Shown here: in pieces, positions 44,113 through 52,956 of the stretch
Numbering within the stretch: position 1 is the stretch's first letter
How the letters are laid out: the number at the start of each line of letters is the position of its first letter
Assembly (NCBI RefSeq): GCF_030758295.1
Contig: NZ_CP132335.1
Coordinates: forward strand, 682,001 to 746,000
Length of the DNA stretch: 64,000 bases
Direction: 5' to 3'
Source: Pararhizobium sp. IMCC21322
Lineage (GTDB): Bacteria > Pseudomonadota > Alphaproteobacteria > Rhizobiales > GCA-2746425
Program-made: the position numbers and the translations under genes
The notes under the pieces: model-generated
Databases searched by the model: none
Told to the model about the DNA's origin: nothing
Seen by the model: only the letters and a program-made list of their open reading frames with translations

Positions 44113-44874
44113 ATGAAAAATCGCAACAGTTACAATTTTGAGGGACGCACGGCTGTCATCACCGGTGGCGGGCAGGGCATCGGTCTGACCACAGCTGAGC
44201 GCATTCTGGAAGGCGGCGGCGCTGTTTCGATCTGGGACCGTGATCAAGACCTGCTTTCAAAGCTCAAGGAGAAATATTCTGACGAGACCCGTGTGCTTAC
44301 GCAGCCTGTGGATATCGGCGATCTTGCTGCCGTCAAGGCTGCGACCGCGAACACAGTCAGTCATTTCGGTCGGATCGATATCCTGGTGAACAATGCCGCG
44401 ATTGTCGGTCCCAATGCCAGTGTTGTGGATTATCCGCCGGAAGCCTTTGAACAGGTGATTCACATCGGCCTGACGGGCACTTTTTACGTTTCGCAAAGTG
44501 TCGTGCCGCATATGCTGGAAGCAGGCTATGGCCGGATCGTGAATGTCGCATCCGTGGCAGGCAAGGAAGGCAACCCGAACGCGTCCGCCTATTCCTCCAT
44601 GAAAGCCGGAGTGCTGGCCTTCACCAAGTCGCTTGGCAAGGAATTGGCGGACAGTGATATCGCAGTCAATGCCGTCACACCTGCAGTTGCGAAAACCACC
44701 CTCGCGCTGCAGCAGAGCGAAGAGCATATCGCTTATATGCTCGCCAAAATTCCACGTGGCCGGATGCTGGAACTGGACGAAGCGTCTTCAATGATTTGCT
44801 GGCTTGCAACAGAGGAAAACAGCTTCACAACGGGCGCTGTATTCGACCTTTCCGGCGGTCGCGCCACTTACTAA
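44113..44874 (+). CDS. SDR family oxidoreductase of the 6-deoxyhexose operon
   Basis: The 253-aa short-chain dehydrogenase has the NAD(P) motif TGGGQGIG near residue 17, NNAA near 95, the catalytic Ser (VASVAG) near 145 and the Tyr-Lys pair in ASAYSSMKAG near 158-162. Two roles fit the pathway: L-rhamnose 1-dehydrogenase, or 2-keto-3-deoxy-L-rhamnonate 4-dehydrogenase of the diketo route. Because the aldo/keto reductase can take the first role and the local aldolase gene is decayed, the second is attractive but unproven. It lies 9 bp after rhaM and 84 bp before the FAD oxidase gene. Confidence 0.85.
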   Translation: MKNRNSYNFEGRTAVITGGGQGIGLTTAERILEGGGAVSIWDRDQDLLSKLKEKYSDETRVLTQPVDIGDLAAVKAATANTVSHFGRIDILVNNAAIVGPNASVVDYPPEAFEQVIHIGLTGTFYVSQSVVPHMLEAGYGRIVNVASVAGKEGNPNASAYSSMKAGVLAFTKSLGKELADSDIAVNAVTPAVAKTTLALQQSEEHIAYMLAKIPRGRMLELDEASSMICWLATEENSFTTGAVFDLSGGRATY

Positions 44875-44958
44875 GCGCCGCTTAAAAAGCGCTAGAAACG
44901 TCTTTCGAAAAAAGTTTGGCGACAAGAATCTTTGAACGCGCCAACAGGAGTTGCAGCG

Positions 44959-46383
44959 ATGAGTGAGATGATAGGGGAGCTTACGCAGGAGCTTGGTGCT
45001 GGCAATGTCCTCACCGGCGACGACACCCGCAAATGGCAAAGTGACTGGACCCATAGCATTTCCTGGGTGCCTTCCGCAGTATTACGCCCGAAGTCGACCG
45101 AAGAAGTTTCGGCAATCATGCGCATTGCATCGCGTTACAAGATGCCGGTCGTTCCTGTATCAGGCAACACCGGACTTTCCGGCGGAACCAAGGGCGAAGG
45201 TGCGCTCATGCTTTCGCTTGACCGTCTCAACAAGATCGAAGAAATCCGTGCCGACTCTCGGACTGCCCGGGTTCAGTCCGGTGTTATTCTCGAAGATATT
45301 CACACAATGACTGCCGAGCATGGGCTTGTCTTTCCGCTGACGTTCGGCGCGCGCGGGTCGGCCCAGATCGGCGGGTGCCTTGCCACCAATGCAGGCGGAT
45401 CCAACGTGTTGCGCTACGGCAATGCACGGGATTTGTGCCTCGGTCTGGAAGTCGTGCTCGCCTCAGGGGAGGTGCTTGATTTGATGACCAGTCTCCACAA
45501 AGACAATACCGGCCTCGATCTCAGGCATCTTTTCGTTGGTTCGGAAGGTATTCTTGGCATCATTACCGGCGCCGTTCTGAAGCTCCATCCCAAACCCAAA
45601 GCCTATGCGACGGCCATGATTGCAGCCGCGCGCCTGGAGGACGGACTGACCATACTGAACCGTCTGCAGGAAGAGACCGGTGGTATGGTGGAAGCATTCG
45701 AGTATATGCCACGCTTGTACATTGAGCAGCACCTCAAACATGATCCCACGGCGCGAGAGCCGTTCGACAGTGCATATGACGTCAATCTGATGATTGAATT
45801 GGGGGCGACGTCACCAAAAGATGCGACCGAAGATGACGATGGCAGTGTGCCGATTGTTGAACGGCTTATGTCAATGCTGATGGACATGATGGAAGAGGGG
45901 CTCCTGCTTGATGCGACCGTCGCACAAAATGAAGCGCAGCGTATTGAGATGTGGCACCGTCGCGAGCTTGCTGGCGAACTGACCGTGACCGTCGATGATT
46001 TGGTAATCAACGACATCTCGTTGCCATTGCATGCGGTCGCGCCTTTTCTTGTCAGAGCGGAACAGGATCTCCTGAAATACGATCCGGGTGCCCGTTTCTT
46101 TGTCGTGTCTCATCTCGGTGACGGCAATGTGCATTTCACCATCTGGCCTTCGCCAAGCGCTGCCGGAAAGCACGAGGAGCTACGGGCAATTCTGGAAAAT
46201 CTTGTCGAGGACTATGAGGGCAGTTTTTCGGCGGAGCATGGCATCGGGACCCTGAAGTTGGGATCTATGGCGCGCCGAAAGTCGGGCACTTCCCTGACGG
46301 TCATGCGTGCGATCAAGGATGCGCTTGATCCACTCGGGATCATGAACCCGGGAAAAGTGTTGCCTCCGCAGAAAACAGAATAA
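44959..46383 (+). CDS. FAD-linked oxidase (GlcD/D-2-hydroxyacid dehydrogenase type)
   Basis: The 474-aa protein has a PCMH-type FAD-binding domain (about residues 35-215) with the PVSGNTGLSGGT and GGCLATNAGGSNVLRYGNARD blocks. A vanillyl-alcohol-oxidase-like C-terminal domain contains VVSHLGDGNVHF near 380 and SAEHGIGTLK near 423. Family members oxidise glycolate, D-lactate or D-2-hydroxyglutarate. In this operon it could oxidise lactate or another hydroxy acid released from the sugar. AGGAG sits eight bases before ATG 44959; the in-frame TTG at 44932 is less likely. Electron acceptor and substrate are unknown. Confidence 0.85.
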   Translation: MSEMIGELTQELGAGNVLTGDDTRKWQSDWTHSISWVPSAVLRPKSTEEVSAIMRIASRYKMPVVPVSGNTGLSGGTKGEGALMLSLDRLNKIEEIRADSRTARVQSGVILEDIHTMTAEHGLVFPLTFGARGSAQIGGCLATNAGGSNVLRYGNARDLCLGLEVVLASGEVLDLMTSLHKDNTGLDLRHLFVGSEGILGIITGAVLKLHPKPKAYATAMIAAARLEDGLTILNRLQEETGGMVEAFEYMPRLYIEQHLKHDPTAREPFDSAYDVNLMIELGATSPKDATEDDDGSVPIVERLMSMLMDMMEEGLLLDATVAQNEAQRIEMWHRRELAGELTVTVDDLVINDISLPLHAVAPFLVRAEQDLLKYDPGARFFVVSHLGDGNVHFTIWPSPSAAGKHEELRAILENLVEDYEGSFSAEHGIGTLKLGSMARRKSGTSLTVMRAIKDALDPLGIMNPGKVLPPQKTE

Positions 46384-46433
46384 CGCCCTCCCTGCTTAAC
46401 TAACAATGTAGCTACAAGAATTTGGAGCAAACA

Positions 46434-47417
46434 ATGCGAACACAAGCGATGGTTCATCCAGAAAAAGGCATGACGGAGCTTGCTGAGGTTGATCTGCCTC
46501 GGCCCGGTCCCGGTGAGGTTCAGGTCAGGACAACGATGTCGGCCATCAGCGTCGGTACCGAAGGCTGGATGATGAACGACGTCTTTTCCTGGATTCCGAC
46601 GCAATTTCCATGTGTTCCCGGATATCAGAGAGTGGGCGTCGTCACCGAACTTGGCGAAGGTGTCTCAGATATAGAATTGGGCAATCGGGTTGTTGCTACC
46701 GAGAGCAGCTGGCAAAGCCCACTGACAGGCCAATGGGGATCACACGCGGCATTTGGAAACACAGCTGCGACCGAGATTTACCAAATACCAGATGGCGTCG
46801 CCGACGAAGACGCAGCTGCCTGCGTCATTGCTCAGGTGGGCTGGAATGCTGCCAGTCGCGTCATCATGGATAAGAATGATTGGGTTCTGGTCTATGGCGA
46901 TGGTTTGATCGGACAACTCGCGGCACAGGCCGCAAGGGGCCGGGGCGCACGCGTTGCCATTATAGGGCACCGGCCCGAACGCCTGGCGATTGCCGAGCGA
47001 TGCTCGGCAGATGTGGCGATCAACAACAATTCGGCTGATGTTGCGACCGAGATGGCGCGTCACGCGCCGGAAGGCATTCGGGCGGTCATCGACACGACGC
47101 AAAACCTTGACGCGCAGCTGGAGTTTTCACCATTACTGCAACACGGGACCGGTCAAGTGGTCTATTCCGGGTTCACAACAGGCACCCATTGGGGAGACAT
47201 GGCACGTCTGCAGCAAGATGAATTCACAGTTCATTTTGTGTCTGGCTGGACAAGGCCGCGCATGTTGGCAACGCTCGACTGTTTTGCGGACAAAACCATG
47301 AGCTTTTCCAACCTGATTACGCACAGAGCCAAGCCAATTGACGCCCCTAAGCTTTACGCCATGATAAATACAAAGGATGAGCCGTTTCTGGGATTGTTGC
47401 TTGATTGGAGGCCGTGA
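46434..47417 (+). CDS. Medium-chain dehydrogenase/reductase superfamily protein
   Basis: The 327-aa protein has the GroES-like N-terminus (LPRPGPGEVQVRTTMSAISVGTEG), the VPGYQRVGVVTELGEGV block and a Rossmann nucleotide-binding domain (VYGDGLIGQLAAQAARGRGA near 152). The usual catalytic zinc Cys/His set and the four-cysteine structural loop are not evident, so it is probably a zinc-independent member, of the type that includes bacteriochlorophyllide oxidoreductase BchC-like and quinone oxidoreductase-like proteins. It starts at ATG 46434 with GGAG seven bases ahead and ends the nine-gene operon. Its step in the pathway is unknown. Confidence 0.75.
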   Translation: MRTQAMVHPEKGMTELAEVDLPRPGPGEVQVRTTMSAISVGTEGWMMNDVFSWIPTQFPCVPGYQRVGVVTELGEGVSDIELGNRVVATESSWQSPLTGQWGSHAAFGNTAATEIYQIPDGVADEDAAACVIAQVGWNAASRVIMDKNDWVLVYGDGLIGQLAAQAARGRGARVAIIGHRPERLAIAERCSADVAINNNSADVATEMARHAPEGIRAVIDTTQNLDAQLEFSPLLQHGTGQVVYSGFTTGTHWGDMARLQQDEFTVHFVSGWTRPRMLATLDCFADKTMSFSNLITHRAKPIDAPKLYAMINTKDEPFLGLLLDWRP

Positions 47418-47640
47418 GTTGAGCCGCTTGGCGCTGGAAAACTAACCCTCTTGACGCCGACATCCGGTCTTGGTTCTTGCATTTAATATTTGTGTTACAA
47501 AGTAGCATGAAGGCAACGACTATCAGGCGCTGTTACAGAGCACACGATATCGCGACCACCGTTCAGCCACTAAACGATTAGCGCAACGCTCAATCGGTGG
47601 CTGGCTGAAAAGGTCGCACTGGCCGTGTCAGCATTGACGG

Positions 47641-48012
47641 CTAATCCTTCGTCGATTGCAATAATGCTTTTTGCAGATCAACTTTGGATATCGGTTTCTT
47701 CAGGACACGATCAGTTTCGTCGACGAAACTCACTTGGTTTGCATCATACGCAGTGATGTAAACATATGGAATTCCGCGGTCTTTCAGAATTTTCGCAATA
47801 GGTTCTGAGGTCTTGCCGTTCCCGAGATTCACGTCGAGACATGCCACATCAATTTCTTCGTCTTCGGCGCGTGAAAGTGCGTCTGATAATTGCGTAGACG
47901 GTCCAACGACCTCGAAGCCAAGGTCTTCAAGGGTGTCGGCCATCTCGAACGCGATTATGGTTTCATCATCGACTATAAAAATTTTTTTAGTGTCCGTCTT
48001 CATGGTCCTCAT
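47641..48012 (-). CDS. Single-domain response regulator
   Basis: The 123-aa protein consists of one receiver domain: FIVDDETIIAFEMADTLEDL near residue 12 (acidic pocket), the phosphoacceptor Asp in VACLDVNLGNG near 60, YITAYD near 88 (Thr) and the Lys of VLKKPIS near 105. There is no output domain. It overlaps the upstream HWE kinase gene by 26 bp (or 17 bp if the second ATG at 48003 is used), so the two are partners. Related Rhizobiales pairs feed phosphate into or out of the PhyR-based stress pathway. The 223 bp downstream to the sugar operon contain only an imperfect inverted repeat. Confidence 0.88.
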   Translation of the reverse strand: MRTMKTDTKKIFIVDDETIIAFEMADTLEDLGFEVVGPSTQLSDALSRAEDEEIDVACLDVNLGNGKTSEPIAKILKDRGIPYVYITAYDANQVSFVDETDRVLKKPISKVDLQKALLQSTKD

Positions 48013-49093
48013 CTTCGTTCTTTAACGGCATTTCCAATCTCCATTCATACCCTGTTTCTGGGTAGCTCATGGTAACATTTCCGTTTGTTTCTGCGGCAAG
48101 GACGCGACCAATAATCCGCGAACCAAAACCTTTGGTCGTAGGTTCAACGGGTTGAGGTCCATTATGTTCCATCCATTCGATACTAAGCGACGTTTGGCTG
48201 GCATCTGCAAAGCCCCATACCATCGAAACATGTCCTTCTGGTACTGAAAGGCTGCCATGCTTCAGTGCGTTTGTTGCCAGTTCGTAGAACGCCATGGATA
48301 GGGACAAGCCAATTTTCGACGGGAGTTCAATGTCGGGCCCTGTGAACGAAATACGTCCGTCCGATATCTGTCCGATGGTGTCATTTGCGATGTTCGAAAT
48401 GAGGGCACGGTCCCAGCGATTTCCGATGAGCTGCGAGTGCGCCTTGGCATAGGCTCCAAGTCGACTGTCAATTGTATCTCTGACATCAGGCGAGGCTTCA
48501 GATCCACGAAGTGATTGGCTGACAATTGACTTTACCACCGTGAACGCATTCTTGACCCGGTGATTGAGCTCTCCAATCAGTATTTCTTGTTGAGCAATCA
48601 AGTGCCGCTCATGGTCAATATCAAGGATCGCAACAGCCGCGCCTACAACGTTTCCATCTTCTCCGATGACCGGACGTCCGATGATCCGCATCCAGAACTT
48701 TGTTCCGTCGCCACGTTGATAGTTGACGTCCAGCTCTGAATAATTCTTCCCGTCCTTTATCACTCGTGAAAGGGGATATTCATGGCTTTCCACTCTGCTC
48801 CCGTTTTCGTGGTATGAGACCCATTCGCCGTAAGAATCAACATCTTTGGATTCGTAAATGGCATGGCGTACCAACTCTTCCGCTCGCTTGTTCCCCATCA
48901 GTATCTTGCCGCTTGGCGCGTGCGCCATTACGACACCAATTGGCATCGTCTCCAGCATGGCTTCCAAAAACACGGATCGCTGTTTCGCGATATCAGCATT
49001 GCGGAGATGCTTAGCGCGCTCCTTGACAGAGGCGGCCAATTCTAGCTTCAGCCGCTCGTTTTCTGCGATGATTTCACCAATTGATTGGTCCAT
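47987..49093 (-). CDS. PAS-domain HWE/HisKA_2-type sensor histidine kinase
   Basis: The 368-aa soluble kinase starts with a coiled coil (about 5-40). A PAS domain follows (about 45-165: MLETMPIGVVMAHAPSGKIL, MRIIGRPVIGEDGNVVGA), then the kinase core. The phosphoacceptor is in LIGELNHRVKNAFTVV near 176, the N box in AFYELATNALKHGSL near 275, and the G box is GFGSRIIGRV. The HWE-type residues (Arg after the H box, WxE-like EWMEHNG) place it in the family that drives alphaproteobacterial stress and light responses. The ATG at 49093 is favoured over TTG 49129. It overlaps its receiver partner. No transmembrane segment is present. Confidence 0.88.
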   Translation of the reverse strand: MDQSIGEIIAENERLKLELAASVKERAKHLRNADIAKQRSVFLEAMLETMPIGVVMAHAPSGKILMGNKRAEELVRHAIYESKDVDSYGEWVSYHENGSRVESHEYPLSRVIKDGKNYSELDVNYQRGDGTKFWMRIIGRPVIGEDGNVVGAAVAILDIDHERHLIAQQEILIGELNHRVKNAFTVVKSIVSQSLRGSEASPDVRDTIDSRLGAYAKAHSQLIGNRWDRALISNIANDTIGQISDGRISFTGPDIELPSKIGLSLSMAFYELATNALKHGSLSVPEGHVSMVWGFADASQTSLSIEWMEHNGPQPVEPTTKGFGSRIIGRVLAAETNGNVTMSYPETGYEWRLEMPLKNEDEDHEDGH

Positions 49094-49227
49094 CAGTCTG
49101 CCCCAGGTCAAATTTGACGCGTAGATCAACGTCGTATCCAGTATTTAGCATTTGTGCTCGCCACTATCTATTCCAAATTTTGGGGTGTCTGAATGGCAGA
49201 TGGTTTATTCCAGCGTTTCTATCAGCG

Positions 49228-50340
49228 TCAGTTCCGGCGCGAGAGCAGGCGATGGACAATATCCAGCCGTTTGCTCTCGTCTGAGATTGCTTTTGCAAGC
49301 ACCAGAAGCGGCACTGCGATCAGCAGTCCAATCACACCCCAGACCCAACCCCAGAAAATCAGTGCCAGAACCACTGCAATCGGCGCAATCTTCATCTGAT
49401 TGCCGATGATAGAAGGTGTCACGAAATTGGCTTCCACAAGGTTGATCGCCAGATAGGTGACGGGCGGCAGAAGTGCCAGAAAAAGCGTGTCATATGTCAC
49501 AATCGATACCAGAGACAACGCTGTTGCGCCGATCAGAAGTCCCACAAGCGGCATGAAGTTCAACAGCGCCGCAGCGGTTCCCCAAAAGGCTGGCGCTGGC
49601 ATGCCGTAGGCCCAAAGCGCCAGTCCGACAACCAGCCCGAGCCCAGCATTGATCGCCGCAGTGGCCAGAAAGTAACGCGCGATCCGCCTTTCTGCACTAC
49701 GCCATGTCTCGGCTGCGTGCCGTTTGGATGTAAATCCGGAAAAAGGCACGGTTGCCAGGATAAGGAATGGGTTTCGGGCGACGAGCATGAAGCTCACAAA
49801 CACCACAGTCAGCGCAAAAATGGATGCGATTTCGACGAAAGAGAGAGCGGCCTGGGTCATGAAGCTGGGCTCCCTGACGACAACTTCGGGAACCGCTTCT
49901 TCTCCCACAATGGCTGTCACATCGGCAGCGGCCTTTTTGATGGATTCAGTTGCGTCTTCTGCATCACGGAAGGAGTGTCGCAACTCCTGCAACTTATCAC
50001 TCAGATCGCCTTGGAGGCGAGGCACATCACCTAACAATTGCTGGGCGGGCACCAGCGCAAATTGATAAATGGCCCAGCCTGCGGCCAGAACAAACAAAAT
50101 GACCGCAATAACGGCTGCACGCCTTGGAACCCCCCGAATTTCCGCCGCTTTAACGGGCATTTGCAGGATGAGCGCCAGAAAAATGCCAAGCGCCAGAGGC
50201 TGCAAAATGGGCGCGCCCATGACAAGCACAAATGTTGTGAGGCTTATCAGTGAGAGAACAATTAACGGTTTCAAGAGTGGAACGAGTTGACGCAAGGAGT
50301 ATATCCTGATGTTGGAAAGCCGCGCGCCGCCGGCACACAA
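49228..50340 (-). CDS. AI-2E family transporter
   Basis: The 370-aa protein has about eight hydrophobic segments and the AI-2E (PerM/YdiK/TqsA) pattern: paired N-terminal helices, a soluble loop (about 95-160), and the conserved region ALLNFMPLVGLLIGATALSLV near 250, then NLVEANFVTPSIIG near 300. Members export diverse solutes, including the signal AI-2 or Na+/Li+ in exchange for H+. Export of autoinducer is not implied. The start is GTG 50340. A near-match EcfG promoter (50371-50395) sits 30 bp upstream, tying it to the stress genes next door. Confidence 0.87.
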   Translation of the reverse strand: MCAGGARLSNIRIYSLRQLVPLLKPLIVLSLISLTTFVLVMGAPILQPLALGIFLALILQMPVKAAEIRGVPRRAAVIAVILFVLAAGWAIYQFALVPAQQLLGDVPRLQGDLSDKLQELRHSFRDAEDATESIKKAAADVTAIVGEEAVPEVVVREPSFMTQAALSFVEIASIFALTVVFVSFMLVARNPFLILATVPFSGFTSKRHAAETWRSAERRIARYFLATAAINAGLGLVVGLALWAYGMPAPAFWGTAAALLNFMPLVGLLIGATALSLVSIVTYDTLFLALLPPVTYLAINLVEANFVTPSIIGNQMKIAPIAVVLALIFWGWVWGVIGLLIAVPLLVLAKAISDESKRLDIVHRLLSRRN

Positions 50341-50370
50341 TCCCGAACATAACTGGCGGGATAATACTTT

Positions 50371-50395
50371 AACTTCCCACTCGCGATTCCGTTCC
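50371..50395 (-). promoter_or_regulatory. Near-match EcfG promoter upstream of the AI-2E family transporter
   Basis: On the minus strand GGAAC (50395-50391), 16 bp and AGTT (50374-50371) differ from consensus only in the first base of CGTT. Placement is ideal relative to the GTG at 50340. Confidence 0.45.
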
Positions 50396-50490
50396 CAAGT
50401 TTTCAGCGTTAGAGCGGGTTGCCGTTGGAGTTACTTTTGGAACGCATCTTCATTTCCGGCTCGTCACGACATTTTTGCTGATGATCGAAC

Positions 50491-50515
50491 GGAACCAATT
50501 CCGTGCCCCGCCGTT
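50491..50515 (+). promoter_or_regulatory. Exact EcfG promoter upstream of the 106-aa protein
   Basis: GGAAC at 50491-50495, 16 bp, CGTT at 50512-50515. It lies 22 bp before ATG 50538 and could also drive the phospholipase D gene that follows. Confidence 0.75.
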
Positions 50516-50537
50516 GTGTCAGCGAAGGAGATTTGAA

Positions 50538-50858
50538 ATGGAAACCACATTCGCTGTCATGTTGTTGTTGGGCTGTAGTCACGACTTGTCCCAGTGTGAG
50601 ACGATTGAGGAAGTAGCCTCCAAGTACGTGTCGGTAGACGCGTGCGAACGAGACATCGAGAATAATTTCAGAATGGATTCCGATTATCCAATGCTTATGG
50701 GCCAGTGTCTGGAAGCTCCTGCGGGCGAGACTATCGCCACGGTAGAGATTGACTGGCAGGTTACCGAAGATGGCAATCTTTTGGCGCAACTGGTTAATCC
50801 AAACAGGCAATATGCATCGCTGGATCAGCAATCAGGCGGGACGCCTGCTGGCAACTGA
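50538..50858 (+). CDS. Small cysteine-containing protein of the stress regulon
   Basis: This 106-aa protein is not assigned to a known family. It starts at ATG 50538 with AAGGAG seven bases upstream. The N-terminus is hydrophobic (TTFAVMLLLGCS), and four cysteines are spread over the first 70 residues (LGCSHDLSQC, DACERDIE, MGQCLEA), which suggests disulfide bonds outside the cytoplasm. The C-terminal 35 residues are polar and unstructured-looking. An exact EcfG promoter precedes it. It lies 24 bp from the ATG of the phospholipase D-like gene, so the two may be co-transcribed. Confidence 0.7.
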   Translation: METTFAVMLLLGCSHDLSQCETIEEVASKYVSVDACERDIENNFRMDSDYPMLMGQCLEAPAGETIATVEIDWQVTEDGNLLAQLVNPNRQYASLDQQSGGTPAGN

Positions 50859-50873
50859 ACATTTCATGACTGA

Positions 50874-52691
50874 GTGAGGGAAATGAAGCTGCAGCAAACG
50901 TTCGCAGCTCCCTCATCAGAGACGGATAGTTATTTACGGCTGAACCATACGGATTGTCCGATCCGGGCCGATGCGGGTCGTATGTATGGAACACAGGCTT
51001 GGAATATGGTGATGGACGCAGCCCCTGCCTCCAAAGTGGCAGACATTCTTATTACGGCAGCGGAAGCATATCCAGCTATGGAACGCCTCATTTTGGGGGC
51101 GCATTCCCACATCTGCCTTTCCCTTCATGCTTTGTCCTTTTCAACGCCGGTCAAGAGTAAAGAGGCTCAATCCGCAGGGCTTTGCACCTGGTTGGATCTC
51201 CTGTCCCATGCCGCCCACAGGCATGTGGACATCTATCTCTTGCTAACCGACTTCGATCCGGTCGGCGCTCATGAACTTCACGAAGAAGTCTGGTCCCGGA
51301 CGGATGTGCTGCTGGAGCATTTATCAACACTCCCCCATCCGGTCGCAAAACGGTTTCATCTCCAGGTTTCCTTTCCGGGAGGCCGGGCAGGTTCGATGCT
51401 GCAACACGGTTTCTGGCCGTTTGTCAGACACAAGGCAGCGGATCTCCTGGACGGTAGGGATATTGGTACTCGCTTGCCGCCCGGACTGGCAGTCCTTGCC
51501 GGAAGAAACGGGCGGGTCCGGCTGGCGCCGTCAAAGCCCCTTTATTCGCAATCCTTTCATCAGAAATTTCTGATTGCTGACCACAAGGCGGCCATGATAG
51601 GCGGCCTGGACGTGGATCCGCGACGATTTGATGATCCGGCGCACGACCGAACCGCTGAGGAAACCTGGCATGATGTGGATTTGCACATCGAGGGCCCCGT
51701 CGTATCGGAACTCTTGGCGCATTTTCAATTCAGTTGGTCAACGGCACGGAATTTCGGCTTTTCCTTTTTGCCACACTATCTGGAACAGCATTATCCGGAT
51801 CTCGGCTTTTTGACCGACCCAAACTCTCTTGACTCAGACTCTCTTGACCCAGACTCTCTTGACCCAGGCTCTCTTGATTTAGCCTCTTCCCAGGAAATGG
51901 CGGATACCAGCCAGGCCGGGGCACAGATCAAGCTCGTTACGACGTCGGGACGGAACGCACCTGGACTGTTGAGTTGGGGCGCAGAGTTGCCAGTCACAGA
52001 CCTTGAACAGGCGCATCTGGACATGATCGGCTCTGCGCGACAGCAAATCTATCTGGAATCCCAGTTTCTGCGCTCCAGAACCATTGTGGAGGCTCTGTCG
52101 GAGGCAGGGCGCAAAACGCCATCCCTCAAATTAATTGCCTTGCTGCCAGCGGCTCCTGAAGATGTGGCTTTCGGTGGTGGCACATCCAGTGTTCATCGTT
52201 TTGGTGAGTGGCTTCAGATCAAAGCCCTCGAACGCTTGAAAACTGGGTTTGGAGATCGTTTCGGGGTGTTTTGCCTGACAAATGATGTCCGGCAAACAAA
52301 AGACCAGGACCGGGATTCCCTGTACGGCCATTCGATGGTTTACATCCATTCCAAAGTCATGCTGATCGATGATGCCGTTGGGCTGGTTTCTTCAGCCAAT
52401 CTCAACGGACGATCCATGCGATTTGATTTTGAGGCGGGCGTTCTGATCAATTCTGCCGAGGATGTCGGTTTACTGCGGCGTCGTCTGTGGGCAGCTCATT
52501 TCAGTGCAACACATGATAGCCTGATTCAGGAATTGTCGCTTGATGACGGCCTGTCGTTTTGGCGGCAAAAAGCGGCCGAGCGTGCAGCTTTGGGAGATCA
52601 GGCCAAAGGGGTCGGTGTCGTTCCGTTTCCTGCCCGGAAAACAAGACGGTTTTCGCTGCCAAATCCATTTTTGTCAGAGAATCTCGTCTGA
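50874..52691 (+). CDS. Phospholipase D family protein with two HKD motifs
   Basis: The 605-aa protein contains both catalytic HKD repeats: SFHQKFLIADHKAAMIGG near residue 228 and YIHSKVMLIDDAVGLVSSAN near 490. Phospholipases, cardiolipin synthases and some nucleases share this fold, and the length fits the long phospholipase D-like group. There is no signal peptide. Between the repeats lies a tail of four 15-bp units (51823-51882) encoding SLDPD-type repeats. Start choice is uncertain: GTG 50874 or ATG 50883, with GAGGG unusually close to the latter. It follows the 106-aa gene and probably shares its EcfG promoter, which suggests a role in membrane remodelling under stress. Confidence 0.85.
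   Translation: MREMKLQQTFAAPSSETDSYLRLNHTDCPIRADAGRMYGTQAWNMVMDAAPASKVADILITAAEAYPAMERLILGAHSHICLSLHALSFSTPVKSKEAQSAGLCTWLDLLSHAAHRHVDIYLLLTDFDPVGAHELHEEVWSRTDVLLEHLSTLPHPVAKRFHLQVSFPGGRAGSMLQHGFWPFVRHKAADLLDGRDIGTRLPPGLAVLAGRNGRVRLAPSKPLYSQSFHQKFLIADHKAAMIGGLDVDPRRFDDPAHDRTAEETWHDVDLHIEGPVVSELLAHFQFSWSTARNFGFSFLPHYLEQHYPDLGFLTDPNSLDSDSLDPDSLDPGSLDLASSQEMADTSQAGAQIKLVTTSGRNAPGLLSWGAELPVTDLEQAHLDMIGSARQQIYLESQFLRSRTIVEALSEAGRKTPSLKLIALLPAAPEDVAFGGGTSSVHRFGEWLQIKALERLKTGFGDRFGVFCLTNDVRQTKDQDRDSLYGHSMVYIHSKVMLIDDAVGLVSSANLNGRSMRFDFEAGVLINSAEDVGLLRRRLWAAHFSATHDSLIQELSLDDGLSFWRQKAAERAALGDQAKGVGVVPFPARKTRRFSLPNPFLSENLV
51823..51882 (+). repeat. Four in-frame 15-bp tandem repeats inside the phospholipase D gene
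   Basis: Units ACTCTCTTGACTCAG, then ACTCTCTTGACCCAG twice, then a divergent fourth copy, at 51823-51837, 51838-51852, 51853-51867 and 51868-51882. Each adds five residues (Ser-Leu-Asp-Pro/Ser-Asp/Gly), so copy number can change without a frameshift. Confidence 0.9.
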
Positions 52692-52704
52692 ATCGCTGGC
52701 AAAG

Positions 52705-52729
52705 GGAACCTTTCCCTCAGACGTGCGTT
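52705..52729 (+). promoter_or_regulatory. Exact EcfG promoter upstream of the small membrane protein and dps
   Basis: GGAAC at 52705-52709, 16 bp, CGTT at 52726-52729, beginning 14 bp after the phospholipase D stop and 32 bp before ATG 52762. It should drive the 52762, dps and 53474 genes as one unit ending at the terminator at 53717-53757. Confidence 0.75.
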
Positions 52730-52761
52730 TGACTTGTGCAAAACACTTTCTGCGAGGAACA

Positions 52762-52890
52762 ATGAATAAGAACGAAACAAAACTTCCAGAACAGGACGCA
52801 AAACAGGGCAAAAAAGGGTTCCCAGTATTGTGGGTCCTCGTTTGCGGTTTGGCCCTCGCGGGCATCGCGGCGATATTTTTTGCGTTTTAG
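52762..52890 (+). CDS. 42-aa single-helix membrane protein ahead of dps
   Basis: This short gene encodes a polar, Lys-rich N-terminus (MNKNETKLPEQDAKQGKKG) and one membrane helix (VLWVLVCGLALAGIAAIFF) ending the protein, so it is a tail-anchored-type peptide. The ATG follows GAGGA. A longer frame from 52540 overlaps the phospholipase D gene and is not credible. Placed 33 bp after an exact EcfG promoter and 66 bp before dps, it appears to be the leading gene of the dps unit. I do not recognise a family; single-helix stress peptides of this kind are common and poorly described. Confidence 0.65.
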   Translation: MNKNETKLPEQDAKQGKKGFPVLWVLVCGLALAGIAAIFFAF

Positions 52891-52956
52891 TGTAAACGCG
52901 TCCTGAAGCGCTACAGACCTCCCCCAAAAAAATTCACCAAACAAGAGGAGAAGGCA

